A stretch of DNA of 53,189 bases, taken from Candidatus Gastranaerophilales bacterium (lineage in GTDB: Bacteria > Cyanobacteriota > Vampirovibrionia > Gastranaerophilales > Gastranaerophilaceae). The notes beneath the pieces are model-generated. The model saw only the letters and a program-made list of their open reading frames with translations. It was not told the DNA's origin and made no database searches. Where the stretch lies: NCBI GenBank assembly GCA_944325315.1, contig CALVAA010000012.1, forward strand, positions 1 through 53,189, given 5' to 3'. This document shows, piece by piece, positions 25,566 through 33,986 of the stretch (the first letter of the stretch is position 1; the number at the start of each line of letters is the position of its first letter). The position numbers and the translations under genes were made by a program.

Positions 25566-25590
25566 AAAGCAAACCTAATGGGTTTGCTTT
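25566..25590 (-). terminator. Terminator of infC
   Basis: Ten-pair stem AAAGCAAACC/GGTTTGCTTT with a 5-base loop, followed on the reverse strand by a T-rich run. It lies 4 bases beyond the infC stop, showing that infC is not followed by rpmI and rplT. Confidence 0.85.
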
Positions 25591-25594
25591 AAGC

Positions 25595-26128
25595 TTATTT
25601 TGTTCCCGGAGCAAGAATCATTATGACATTTCTGCCTTCTATCTGCGGTTTTTTTTCAATTTGAATGTTGTCTTCGCTAAATTCATTTTGAAATTTCGTA
25701 ATCAAATCCATTGCAAGGTGTGAATGTTGCATTTCACGCCCTCTTAGCATTACAACAACTTTAACCTTGTTTCCTGAAGCCAAAAACTTTTTTGCAGCTT
25801 TTAATCGTACTTCATAGTCATGAACATCGATTTTATAACGCATTTTAACTTCTTTTATATCAATTGTATGTTGTTTTTTCTTTGCTTCTTTTGCCCTTTT
25901 TTCGGTTTCATATTTATATTTGCCCCAATCGAGTATTTTTGCTACCGGAGGCGCTTGATTTGCAGATACAACCACTAAATCCAAATCTCTTTCACGAGCC
26001 ATCTGTAAGGCTTTTACAGTAGAAACAGTGCCGTGGTTTATTCCTTCATTATCTATTAATCTAACTTCTCTGGCTCTGATTTTTTCGTTTACAAGCTCGT
26101 TTTGAGCTCTTGAATCATTTTTGCTAAT
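25595..26128 (-). CDS. infC: Translation initiation factor IF-3 with AUU start
   Basis: Binds the 30S subunit and proof-reads start codon choice. The C-terminal domain (TIDIKEVKMRYKIDVHDYEV, RGREMQH) is clear. The first ATG (26002) would cut off the N-terminal domain; the frame continues upstream through VNEKIRAREVRLIDNEG to ATT at 26128, preceded at 8 bases by aggag. This gives a normal 177-aa IF-3 that starts with AUU, as in E. coli, where it allows IF-3 to repress its own synthesis. It has its own promoter (26161-26189) and terminator; the usual rpmI-rplT neighbours are absent. Confidence 0.93.
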   Translation of the reverse strand: MSKNDSRAQNELVNEKIRAREVRLIDNEGINHGTVSTVKALQMARERDLDLVVVSANQAPPVAKILDWGKYKYETEKRAKEAKKKQHTIDIKEVKMRYKIDVHDYEVRLKAAKKFLASGNKVKVVVMLRGREMQHSHLAMDLITKFQNEFSEDNIQIEKKPQIEGRNVIMILAPGTK

Positions 26129-26160
26129 GGTTTTATCTCCTATTATCTAAACTACATCTA

Positions 26161-26189
26161 TTTATACCATGGTAAATTAAATTTGTAAA
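26161..26189 (-). promoter_or_regulatory. infC promoter
   Basis: Reverse strand: TTTACA (26189-26184), a 17-base spacer and TATAAA (26166-26161), with an extended TGG before the -10. The predicted leader is about 26 bases and carries aggag. Confidence 0.8.
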
Positions 26190-26200
26190 AGATTGTTTAA

Positions 26201-27757
26201 TTATAAACTTTCAAAATCAACTTTTTGTATAATTTTGCAAACATTTCCGTTTGGAATTTGAATTTCTTTTTCAATTTTATAGTATTTGTTCAAACTTTTT
26301 ATATTTTTATCAACAGATACCCAAAAAGAAAGCATATCAACTTTATTTTGAGCTAAAAATTCTTTATTTAGGATATCTTTTTTTCCAAATTTTTCTCTGT
26401 TTAAAGGGGCATAATCAATTTTTACAAAATCACAATTTGAATCTAATTTTATTTCATCCAGCTGTTTTTGAAACTCTTTTTTTGAAAAATTATAAACACT
26501 ATAAGAAGAATTTATATCATTCAATCTTGGAATTGTTTCAACGGTAAGCACAAGAATAACAAAGCAAAGAATAATTACCTGCTTTTTATTTTTCAAATAA
26601 TCAACAAGTACGGTATTTCCCAAAGCAATAATTATTAAAGCAATAAAACCGAGAGGATTTATACCTTTGTTTAATCCTTCAGTGCCTAACAACAAAATAT
26701 ATGCAATTTTCCAAAAGTAAACAGCGCTGTTTGCAGATGAAATAAGAAAAACTATAACCAAGGTAATTATAAAAGCACCCTTTTTGTTTTTAAATTTAAA
26801 TAATCCAAAAACCCCTCCGATTATTGCAAAAACCCCTAATGAACAGGTCGCATAGGGTATTTTGGCATCTTGCAGGTAAGCTAAATTTTTATAAAAAACA
26901 GTGTCCAAAAAGCTTATATTCCTAACCCAGCATAATCTGTCGCAAAAAGTGCCGGACAAATCCCCAAAACTTATTATTTGTTCCGTTAAGCTGTGATAAT
27001 ATGCCATAGGCAAAAGCAGAAGCATAACAACCAACAAATAAAAAATAAACAGTTTATTATAATTTTTAAAAAAATCTAAAACAATATCTCTGCTTTTTTT
27101 AGGCAAAAGCGCAGCCAAAACAAATATAGAACCGGTCAAAACACTAAAAAAGCCAAGTGTAAAAGAAGTATAGAACTGCAGCGTTAAAAAAACAGCGCTT
27201 AAAAGAAAATAGAAATGATTTTTTATTGAAGATTTTTTCCCGATTACTTTTATTAAAAAAATAATTGAAAGAACGGACAAAAATTGACTGAAAAATTCTA
27301 TTTGGTTAATTTTAAAAAATCTAAAAATATTAAAAGCAAAAATATATGCCCCAAAAGAACTTGCAATATCAGAAAATTTAAACTGTTTTAAAAACCAATA
27401 AAAAACAAAATAATTTATGGCACAAAGTACAAAAAAAAGCGCCTGATAAGAATCAAAAGGCCTAAAAAACAACCTAAAAAAAGAATATACGGGAACTAAT
27501 CCCATTAAAGTTTCATCATATGCACTTGATAATTCAAAAGGAGGAAAGGGAGCTTGCCAAAAAACACCATGCAGCGGATTTTTTGAAAGATACAAAAAAC
27601 CATGTTCTAAAATATAGTTATAGTATAAAAAATTGTACCTATCGCCGGGCATTAAATCAAAACCCGAGGCAAGCATAGGAAAGGTAAAAACCGCAAGGCC
27701 TATTGTTAAAAAGATAAATAAATATTTGTTTTTATTCAAAAAGCTTATAAATTTCAT
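26201..27757 (-). CDS. Polytopic membrane protein, GT-C-like, unknown
   Basis: 518 aa with about 11-12 hydrophobic segments and a soluble C-terminal part (about 420-518). A first extracytoplasmic loop after segment 1 holds LMPGDRYNFLYYNYILEHGF, with an acidic residue placed as in GT-C glycosyltransferases and YfhO-like proteins that use polyprenyl-linked sugars. It is the last gene of the ruvC-mtnA operon; its start overlaps mtnA by 26 bases. A role in glycan transfer is inferred from topology only. Confidence 0.7.
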   Translation of the reverse strand: MKFISFLNKNKYLFIFLTIGLAVFTFPMLASGFDLMPGDRYNFLYYNYILEHGFLYLSKNPLHGVFWQAPFPPFELSSAYDETLMGLVPVYSFFRLFFRPFDSYQALFFVLCAINYFVFYWFLKQFKFSDIASSFGAYIFAFNIFRFFKINQIEFFSQFLSVLSIIFLIKVIGKKSSIKNHFYFLLSAVFLTLQFYTSFTLGFFSVLTGSIFVLAALLPKKSRDIVLDFFKNYNKLFIFYLLVVMLLLLPMAYYHSLTEQIISFGDLSGTFCDRLCWVRNISFLDTVFYKNLAYLQDAKIPYATCSLGVFAIIGGVFGLFKFKNKKGAFIITLVIVFLISSANSAVYFWKIAYILLLGTEGLNKGINPLGFIALIIIALGNTVLVDYLKNKKQVIILCFVILVLTVETIPRLNDINSSYSVYNFSKKEFQKQLDEIKLDSNCDFVKIDYAPLNREKFGKKDILNKEFLAQNKVDMLSFWVSVDKNIKSLNKYYKIEKEIQIPNGNVCKIIQKVDFESL

Positions 27758-28766
27758 CTGGTTTAAAAATGCCGTATTCGGTTATAATCCCTTTTATCAA
27801 ACTACCGGGAGTTACATCAAAACCCGGATTTACAATATTTACTCTTTCGTCACAAATCGGTTTGTCGTTAATTATAGTAACTTCGCTTTTGTCTCTTAAT
27901 TCAATTACAATTTCGTCCCCGCTTTTAATTTTAGGATCAATAGTGGATTTTGGCGCAGCTATATAAAATGGAATATTGTGATAATTTGCTGCAATTGCAA
28001 GCATATATGTTCCGATTTTATTTGCACTATCTCCGTTTAGGGCTATTCTATCTGCACCTGTTATAACTACATCTACCATGCCTTTTTTCATAAAATATGC
28101 GCCCATCCCGTCCGTTATTAGGGTTGTATCAATATTATCTCTTATAAGCTCATAAGTTGTAAGCCTTGCTCCTTGCTGCCTCGGGCGGGTTTCATCGGCA
28201 AAAACTTTAATGGTTTTATCTTTCATATAAGCACTTCTAACAACCCCGAGAGCAGTTCCCCAACCGACAGTGGCAAGTGCTCCGGCGTTACAGTGGGTTA
28301 AAATTGTTGCGCCTTTTGGAACAATTGCTGAACCAAATTCTCCGATTTTTTTATTTATTTCAATATCTTCATCTTCCATTTTAACCGCATTTTTAATCAA
28401 AAGCTCAGTTATTTCCCTATTAGACAAGTGTTTGTTTTTTTCCATCAAATCCAATTGTCTTTTAATTGCCCAAGCCAAATTAACAGCTGTAGGGCGGGAT
28501 GAATTTATGAAATCAGCCTGCTTTTTAACATCACCAAAAAAATCGTCGCTTTGAATATTTTCAATTGCAGATAAAACAACCCCGTGTGCTCCTGCTATTC
28601 CTATAGCAGGAGCACCTCTTACAACCATTGTTTTTATTGCGTCGTACATTTCAGACGATGTTTTGATATCAATCTTTTTGTATTCATAGGGAATGACAGT
28701 CTGGTCAATCATTCTTGAAAAACCGTTACATTTATCTTTTTCAATCCAAGCTATTGTTTTTTCCAT
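27732..28766 (-). CDS. mtnA: S-methyl-5-thioribose-1-phosphate isomerase MtnA
   Basis: Converts methylthioribose-1-phosphate to methylthioribulose-1-phosphate in methionine salvage. 344 aa from ATG 28766, chosen because gagg lies 6 bases upstream; a TTG four codons earlier overlaps that ribosome site. The eIF2B-like fold shows MVVRGAPAIGIAGA, catalytic Cys in ILTHCNAGALAT (about 158), DETRPRQQGARLT, and the catalytic Asp in GADRIALNGDSANKIGT (about 235). No other mtn gene is in the window. Overlaps the downstream membrane gene by 26 bases. Confidence 0.95.
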   Translation of the reverse strand: MEKTIAWIEKDKCNGFSRMIDQTVIPYEYKKIDIKTSSEMYDAIKTMVVRGAPAIGIAGAHGVVLSAIENIQSDDFFGDVKKQADFINSSRPTAVNLAWAIKRQLDLMEKNKHLSNREITELLIKNAVKMEDEDIEINKKIGEFGSAIVPKGATILTHCNAGALATVGWGTALGVVRSAYMKDKTIKVFADETRPRQQGARLTTYELIRDNIDTTLITDGMGAYFMKKGMVDVVITGADRIALNGDSANKIGTYMLAIAANYHNIPFYIAAPKSTIDPKIKSGDEIVIELRDKSEVTIINDKPICDERVNIVNPGFDVTPGSLIKGIITEYGIFKPDEIYKLFE

Positions 28767-28767
28767 T

Positions 28768-29247
28768 TTAATCCTCAATTTTAATATCTAAAGGTGCATC
28801 ATAATCATCGGGTTTTTTTTCAATTTGTCCTAAAATAAAAGTCAGGCCCATTGCCGTTGCACTGTTTGTCATTGCAAAAATTATCGCTGTCATAAACACT
28901 ATTACAAAAAACAACCAAAGCCCCAAAGAAAGCATTTCCGGAATTGCGTATGAATAATAGCTTTTAAAAATTGAATGAATTATACAGACCATCGGACAAA
29001 AAGACACAAAAAAGCCTACTGTTGCAAAAAAGCCTATAATTCCTCCTAAAATTGCACCTTGTTCATTTGTTAAAAAGCTTAAATGTTTTTCATTTCTTTT
29101 CATGTACAAAATAATAATTACCGATGAAAAAAAGCCAAAAATAAATATCACAAGACCGATAAGCATAGGTAAAAGTGCCAAAAGCCCAAAAAGCGCACCT
29201 AAAATCAAAGAGAATATTATTGCTCTTTTAACAACAAATTGGCTCAT
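28768..29247 (-). CDS. Small four-helix membrane protein, unknown
   Basis: 159 aa with hydrophobic segments at about 9-28, 32-48, 66-88 and 105-135, and a charged tail ending DDYDAPLDIKIED. I do not recognise a family. It starts inside the ruvC stop (ATGA overlap) and its stop is directly followed by the mtnA start, so it is part of the operon. Confidence 0.75.
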   Translation of the reverse strand: MSQFVVKRAIIFSLILGALFGLLALLPMLIGLVIFIFGFFSSVIIILYMKRNEKHLSFLTNEQGAILGGIIGFFATVGFFVSFCPMVCIIHSIFKSYYSYAIPEMLSLGLWLFFVIVFMTAIIFAMTNSATAMGLTFILGQIEKKPDDYDAPLDIKIED

Positions 29248-29744
29248 TTAATTTCCTCCTTAAATCTTGCATTCTGCGCATGACACAATGCAAGCGCTAT
29301 AGAATCTATTGTATCATCTAATTTTACATTTTCATCTATTTCAATATAGTTTTTTACCATTGTTTTAACTTCACTTTTGTCGGCTCTGCCATGGCCTGTT
29401 ATTGTTTGCTTTACAACAAGCGGCGTATATTCAAACATTGGGATGGAATTTTCCTCTAAAGTTAAAAGAATAACACCCCTGGCTTGCGCTACGGGTATAA
29501 TTGTTTTTTGATTTTTGAAAAAAAACAACTGCTCAATTGAAGCGCAATTTGGCTTATATTTTTTTATTAAAAAATTAATATCATTTTTTAACTCCAAAAG
29601 TCGTTTAGGGTGGCTTGCGTTTTTGTCTGTTTGAATTGAGCCGCTTGAAATCAAATTAAAAAAATTTCCCTTTGGATTGTCTTCAAACTCAACAAAGCTA
29701 TAGCCCGTTATCCCGATACCTGGATCAATGCCAAAAATCAACAT
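29244..29744 (-). CDS. ruvC: Holliday junction resolvase RuvC
   Basis: Endonuclease that cuts Holliday junctions with RuvAB. 166 aa with the RNase H-like fold: first acidic residue D7 in IFGIDPGIGITGYS, the second in SIEQLFFFKNQKT (about 66), then TPLVVKQTITGHGRADK and C-terminal acidic residues in DDTIDSIALALCHA (about 142-145). First gene of a leftward operon with a membrane protein, mtnA and a GT-C-like gene; ruvA and ruvB are not adjacent. Confidence 0.95.
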   Translation of the reverse strand: MLIFGIDPGIGITGYSFVEFEDNPKGNFFNLISSGSIQTDKNASHPKRLLELKNDINFLIKKYKPNCASIEQLFFFKNQKTIIPVAQARGVILLTLEENSIPMFEYTPLVVKQTITGHGRADKSEVKTMVKNYIEIDENVKLDDTIDSIALALCHAQNARFKEEIK

Positions 29745-29785
29745 AATACTTAGAATATTAAAAAAAGCATCTTTTTGTCAAAAAA

Positions 29786-31399
29786 TTAATCTATTTTAAT
29801 TTTATACGACCTGCTTATTGAATATTCGTTTTTCAGCTCCTTAAATGTTTTGTCAAAATCGTAAACAAGCGTATAATTGATGCCGTATTGCCCCAATCTG
29901 AAAATAACGGTTTCATCGTCTTCGGGTTTTGGGGTTTTATCTTTATATATTAAAATATCCTTGTTTTTTGATTTTTCATACAGCTCATTATAAAAACTGT
30001 TTATAATATATGTTTTATACGCTGTTGCATAAAGATTCTCTTTTAAAATCCAAAGACCGTTTATTGTTATCAAAAAAGAAAGAAAATAAAAAAGAATTTT
30101 ATTTTTTCTTAAATAATAACAAACAAAAACCCCCAAAAGGTATAGCTGACTTACAAATCTTGCCCACCAGCATATCGGATTTAAAAAAGTTGTAAAAAGT
30201 ATAATTGAAAAAACCAAAATTCCTTTTTTCTTTTTTAAAAGAATTGCAACGCAAAACAAACTTATTATAAAAATTCCGGAAAAAAGATGTCCAAAACCCG
30301 ATATTCTGATATCTTCACTAATAAAAGGCATGTCAAAGTGATTTGTAAAAGGAATTTTATAATACAATCTCGGGGTTTTCGGATCTGAAATTCTCGAATC
30401 AGATGCCGATGAAAACATGCTTCTTAAAAACTTATATAAATAATGCTTATCCAAAAACTCTTTCGGGTTTTGTTTTGTCATAAAATCAATTTTATTAAAA
30501 CCAAAAGAAGGATAAAAAGGATTTTTAAATTTAATTAAATTTAAAATATAAGGCTGAATACAAAGAAAACAAGAAAGAAAAAAAACAATTGAAACGGTTT
30601 TTAAAAAAGGAATCAGATTTTGTTTTTTTATAAATTTGTACACCATAAAAATTAAAAAGATAATAACCGTATTAAATAAACCTATATATTTTGTTGCAAT
30701 TGATAAAACGGAAGACATTATAAAAACATATTTGTTTGTTTTAATATCTTTATTCTTATCCGTCAAATAAAGTGATAAAACCTGAAAAACAAAAAGATGA
30801 TAAACAAAAAAATCATTCATTTTTGTGTTTATCTGACAAATATTTACCGCACACAAAATTGTACAAAACGATAGAATAAAAGCTTTAAATCCGGAATTTT
30901 TGAAACTAAAAAAATAAAAACAATAAAAAAACAGACTAAAACAAGACAAAAAATTCACAATTTTCGATGATTCAAAATTATTAAACAGAAGGTAAAAATT
31001 GCTCCTTATTAATTCAAGCGCATTAGGATAGGAAGACGAAAAAAGAAGATTAAAATAGATGTTATTGTTATTGGCAAAAAATTTTATATCATCAAATATC
31101 GGGTTAAAACCGAGTTTAAATAAATTTTCTGTTGTAAAGTGATAACATCTTCCGTCAAAGGATGTGTCGATAAATAAGTTTGCTAAGATGAATGATATAA
31201 GAAAAATTAAAAACAAAATAAGAGTTTTTTTAATAAAGTTTTTTGTTTTAAACAAATAAAATAAACTAACAATTAAAGAAACAGTCAAACAATAAAGATT
31301 AACTTTTAAATTAAACAAAAAACAAATGTTATTCAGTGCAAAAATACAAAACAAAAAAAGCAATATTGAAAAAGACAGGTCAAATAAGCATTTTTTCAT
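29786..31399 (-). CDS. Polytopic membrane protein, GT-C-like glycosyltransferase candidate
   Basis: 537 aa with about 12 hydrophobic segments. The first large outer loop starts with FIDTSFDGRCYHFTTENLF (about 73-91), whose Asp and His placement is like that in GT-C (PMT/ArnT-type) glycosyltransferases. A second loop around 325-355 is rich in Ser, Asp and Pro. The C-terminus is a short soluble part. An aggag ribosome site precedes the ATG. Divergent from nadE. Substrate unknown. Confidence 0.7.
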   Translation of the reverse strand: MKKCLFDLSFSILLFLFCIFALNNICFLFNLKVNLYCLTVSLIVSLFYLFKTKNFIKKTLILFLIFLISFILANLFIDTSFDGRCYHFTTENLFKLGFNPIFDDIKFFANNNNIYFNLLFSSSYPNALELIRSNFYLLFNNFESSKIVNFLSCFSLFFYCFYFFSFKNSGFKAFILSFCTILCAVNICQINTKMNDFFVYHLFVFQVLSLYLTDKNKDIKTNKYVFIMSSVLSIATKYIGLFNTVIIFLIFMVYKFIKKQNLIPFLKTVSIVFFLSCFLCIQPYILNLIKFKNPFYPSFGFNKIDFMTKQNPKEFLDKHYLYKFLRSMFSSASDSRISDPKTPRLYYKIPFTNHFDMPFISEDIRISGFGHLFSGIFIISLFCVAILLKKKKGILVFSIILFTTFLNPICWWARFVSQLYLLGVFVCYYLRKNKILFYFLSFLITINGLWILKENLYATAYKTYIINSFYNELYEKSKNKDILIYKDKTPKPEDDETVIFRLGQYGINYTLVYDFDKTFKELKNEYSISRSYKIKID

Positions 31400-31454
31400 T
31401 TTTCACTCCTTGTTTTAATTTTATGCTAAAATCCTTTTATAGAAAAGGAATAAA

Positions 31455-33248
31455 ATGAAAAATTTAATAGCATTGGCTCAATTAAATCCAAAGGTGGGAG
31501 ATGTTGAGTATAACAAAAATAAAGTCATTGAATCAATTAAAAAAGCAGAGGAAAAGGGGGCAAATCTGATAATTTTTCCGGAACTTTTTTTGATAGGATA
31601 TCCAATGGGAGACATTTTAACAAGATATCCTTATATTGCCAATCAACAATTAAATGCATTAGATGAAATTAAAGAATATTGTAAAAACATTACCGCATTA
31701 ATCGGTTTTTCAGAAATTAATAAAAATAAATTCGGAAAACCGTATTATAATTCAGCAGCTCTAATAAATAATAAAAAAATTGAAAAAATAATAAGAAAAA
31801 CCCTTTTGCCCAATTACTCAGAGCATAATGACTACAGATATTTTGAATCCCATAAAACAGATATTGAAAACCGTATTTTCAATTTAAATGGTATAAATTA
31901 CGGTGTGGCTATTTGTGAGGATGCTTGGAATGATTTTGATTTTTTTGAAAAAAATCTTTATAAAATCGACCCAATAAATGAAATTGCTTCAAAAATTGAT
32001 GTTTTATTGTGTCTTTCATCATCCTGTTCAAGAGCAAAAAAAGAACAATTAAAGCATAATATGATGAAATTTTGCGCTTTGAAATACAATATAAAATATG
32101 TTTATGTTAATCAGGTTGGTGCTAATGATGAGCTTGTATATGACGGGCTATCAAGAATATATAATGAAAAAGGTGAGCTTATCTTCCTTTCAAAAGAGTT
32201 TAAAGAAGACTTAGCTGTTTTTGATTTAGATAAAACAGATAAGTCAATAGATTTAACAAAGGATAAAATAAATCTTCAAAAAAAAGAGTTTAGTCTTAAT
32301 TATGAAGCTGATTTAGATAGAACTTATAAATCCATTGTTCTTGCAATATCTGAATATTTTTCAAAAAACAATTTTAAAAGAGCAGTCTTAGGATTATCCG
32401 GAGGGCTTGATTCAACGGTTTGTGCAGTACTTTTGGCGGATTCATTGGGCAAGGAAAATGTTTTAGGGGTTTCTATGCCTTCAGGAATAACAACAAATGA
32501 AAGCAGAAATGACGCTAAAATTTTAGCAAAAAATTTAGGTATTAATTTTCTTGAAGTTCCGATTAAAACAATGCAGGGATGCATAAAATCAGAATTTGAA
32601 AATATCTTTTACAATGTTTCAAAAAATTGGAATTCAAGATATGAAAATTCCTTCACAAATGATAACATTCAAGCCCGCTTGAGGGGCATGGTTTTATGGG
32701 GAATAGCAAATGAATACGCTTCAACTCTTCCTATTGCAACTTCTGATAAATCTGAGCTTTATATGGGTTATGCTACAATAAACGGCGATATGTCGGGAGG
32801 ATATGCTCCTATTGCAGATGTTGTTAAAACAAAACTATTCAGCCTTGCAAGATGGATGAACAAAAACCGCAAAGAAAAAGACGCTATTCCGACTTCAATC
32901 ATTGAAAAGCCTCCGGGGGCTGAGCTTGCAATAAATCCCAAGACAAATAAGCCTCTTTTAGCGGAAGAAGCTCTTATGCCGTATGAATTTTTAGATGAAG
33001 TCATATGGAGGATTGAAAATCTTAATCAATCAATTAATAATATGATGCAATTTGAATTTTTATATGAGAAAAAGAATGTATTGGATAAAAATACAAAACT
33101 CATGTGGCTTGAAAAATTTTTCAAAAGGCTCAATACGGCTTTGTATAAATGGTATATTGTACCTCCTTATCCTATAATTGATTCATATTCGATAAACAAA
33201 ATAGAATTCAAACAACCAATAGTTTCAAATATAAACTATTCAAAATAA
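31455..33248 (+). CDS. nadE: Glutamine-dependent NAD+ synthetase NadE
   Basis: Amidates nicotinic acid adenine dinucleotide to NAD+, with ammonia from glutamine. 597 aa. The N-terminal nitrilase-like glutaminase has the Glu-Lys-Cys triad E43 (FPELFLIGYP), K115 (IRKTLLPNY) and C154 (AICEDAW). The C-terminal ATP-pyrophosphatase domain has GLSGGLDSTV (about 314-323), TSDKSELYMGYAT and a YPIIDSY end. An aagga ribosome site precedes the ATG. Followed after 11 bases by the ompH-like gene. Confidence 0.96.
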   Translation: MKNLIALAQLNPKVGDVEYNKNKVIESIKKAEEKGANLIIFPELFLIGYPMGDILTRYPYIANQQLNALDEIKEYCKNITALIGFSEINKNKFGKPYYNSAALINNKKIEKIIRKTLLPNYSEHNDYRYFESHKTDIENRIFNLNGINYGVAICEDAWNDFDFFEKNLYKIDPINEIASKIDVLLCLSSSCSRAKKEQLKHNMMKFCALKYNIKYVYVNQVGANDELVYDGLSRIYNEKGELIFLSKEFKEDLAVFDLDKTDKSIDLTKDKINLQKKEFSLNYEADLDRTYKSIVLAISEYFSKNNFKRAVLGLSGGLDSTVCAVLLADSLGKENVLGVSMPSGITTNESRNDAKILAKNLGINFLEVPIKTMQGCIKSEFENIFYNVSKNWNSRYENSFTNDNIQARLRGMVLWGIANEYASTLPIATSDKSELYMGYATINGDMSGGYAPIADVVKTKLFSLARWMNKNRKEKDAIPTSIIEKPPGAELAINPKTNKPLLAEEALMPYEFLDEVIWRIENLNQSINNMMQFEFLYEKKNVLDKNTKLMWLEKFFKRLNTALYKWYIVPPYPIIDSYSINKIEFKQPIVSNINYSK

Positions 33249-33259
33249 GGAGAAAAAAT

Positions 33260-33724
33260 ATGAAAAAAAGTTTAATGACCTTGGTTCTCTGCTCATTTGC
33301 ATTTGGTTTGGGCTTTGGTTTTAACAACCTTGCTTTTAGTGATGTTAAAACTTCAAAAATAGCTTATGTCAATGTTGCAAAATTACTTGCAGCTTCAAAA
33401 ACAATACAAGCAGCTGAAAGCCAAAAAGCAAAACAAACTCAAGACATGCTAAAATGGTACGACAATGCAAGTGCTGACATTCAAAAACAAAAAACAGCGG
33501 AAGGCAAAAAGACTTTAATCAAAAAATATGAAGCTCAATTAACTCAAAAGAAAAAATCTATCAAAGACTCTTATGCCAAAAAAATTACTCAGGTAGATAC
33601 TCAGCTTGATAATGCTATTAAGCAAAAAGCAAAAGAACTTGGCTATGATTTAGTATTCAGAAAAGATGCAATCCTTGTAGGAGGCACTGATATAACAAGT
33701 TCGGTTTTGCCTTTGGTAAAATAA
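33260..33724 (+). CDS. OmpH/Skp-like periplasmic chaperone
   Basis: 154 aa. A signal peptide (to about residue 28, ALAFS-like end) is followed by KIAYVNVAKLLAASKTIQ, the usual OmpH start, a long Lys/Gln-rich coiled coil (about 55-120) and the terminal ELGYDLVFRKDAILVGGTDIT. The Skp family carries unfolded outer-membrane proteins across the periplasm, in line with an outer membrane. A strong terminator follows at 33765. Confidence 0.88.
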   Translation: MKKSLMTLVLCSFAFGLGFGFNNLAFSDVKTSKIAYVNVAKLLAASKTIQAAESQKAKQTQDMLKWYDNASADIQKQKTAEGKKTLIKKYEAQLTQKKKSIKDSYAKKITQVDTQLDNAIKQKAKELGYDLVFRKDAILVGGTDITSSVLPLVK

Positions 33725-33764
33725 ATTTGTAAAGTTAATTTTTGCAAAAAAATATTTTAAGTGT

Positions 33765-33793
33765 AAAAATCACTCTATATCGGAGTGATTTTT
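33765..33793 (+). terminator. Terminator of nadE-ompH
   Basis: Arms AAAAATCACTC and GAGTGATTTTT (11 perfect pairs, 7-base loop) with the 3' arm ending in T5. Confidence 0.85.
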
Positions 33794-33868
33794 ATCTTTG
33801 AAAAAATAATTGAACAATACATAAAATAAATGTATTCATGCTCATAAATTTATAGTAAAATAATTTAA

Positions 33869-33938
33869 AACTGGAAAACATATTTAAAAAACAGCCGGAG
33901 CAAAAATACTTTCGGAAATAAATTTATAAAAGCCAGTT
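33869..33938 (+). promoter_or_regulatory. Possible structured leader upstream of nrdD
   Basis: An outer helix AACTGG (33869-33874) with CCAGTT (33933-33938) encloses an inner helix CCGGAG (33895-33900) with CTTTCGG (33909-33915, one bulge). A short conserved-looking stretch (tacgggaaattaatagg) follows before the ribosome site. The shape would suit a riboswitch or attenuator, but I cannot match it to a known class. Confidence 0.3.
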
Positions 33939-33986
33939 CAAATACGGGAAATTAATAGGCATTTTGTGCATATTTAGGAGGAATTT

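Noticed and set aside
33869-33975. Cobalamin riboswitch upstream of nrdD
   Set aside because: The GCAGCCCCCGC-type core and other conserved boxes are missing; only a loose GGGAA/TTAATAGG resemblance.
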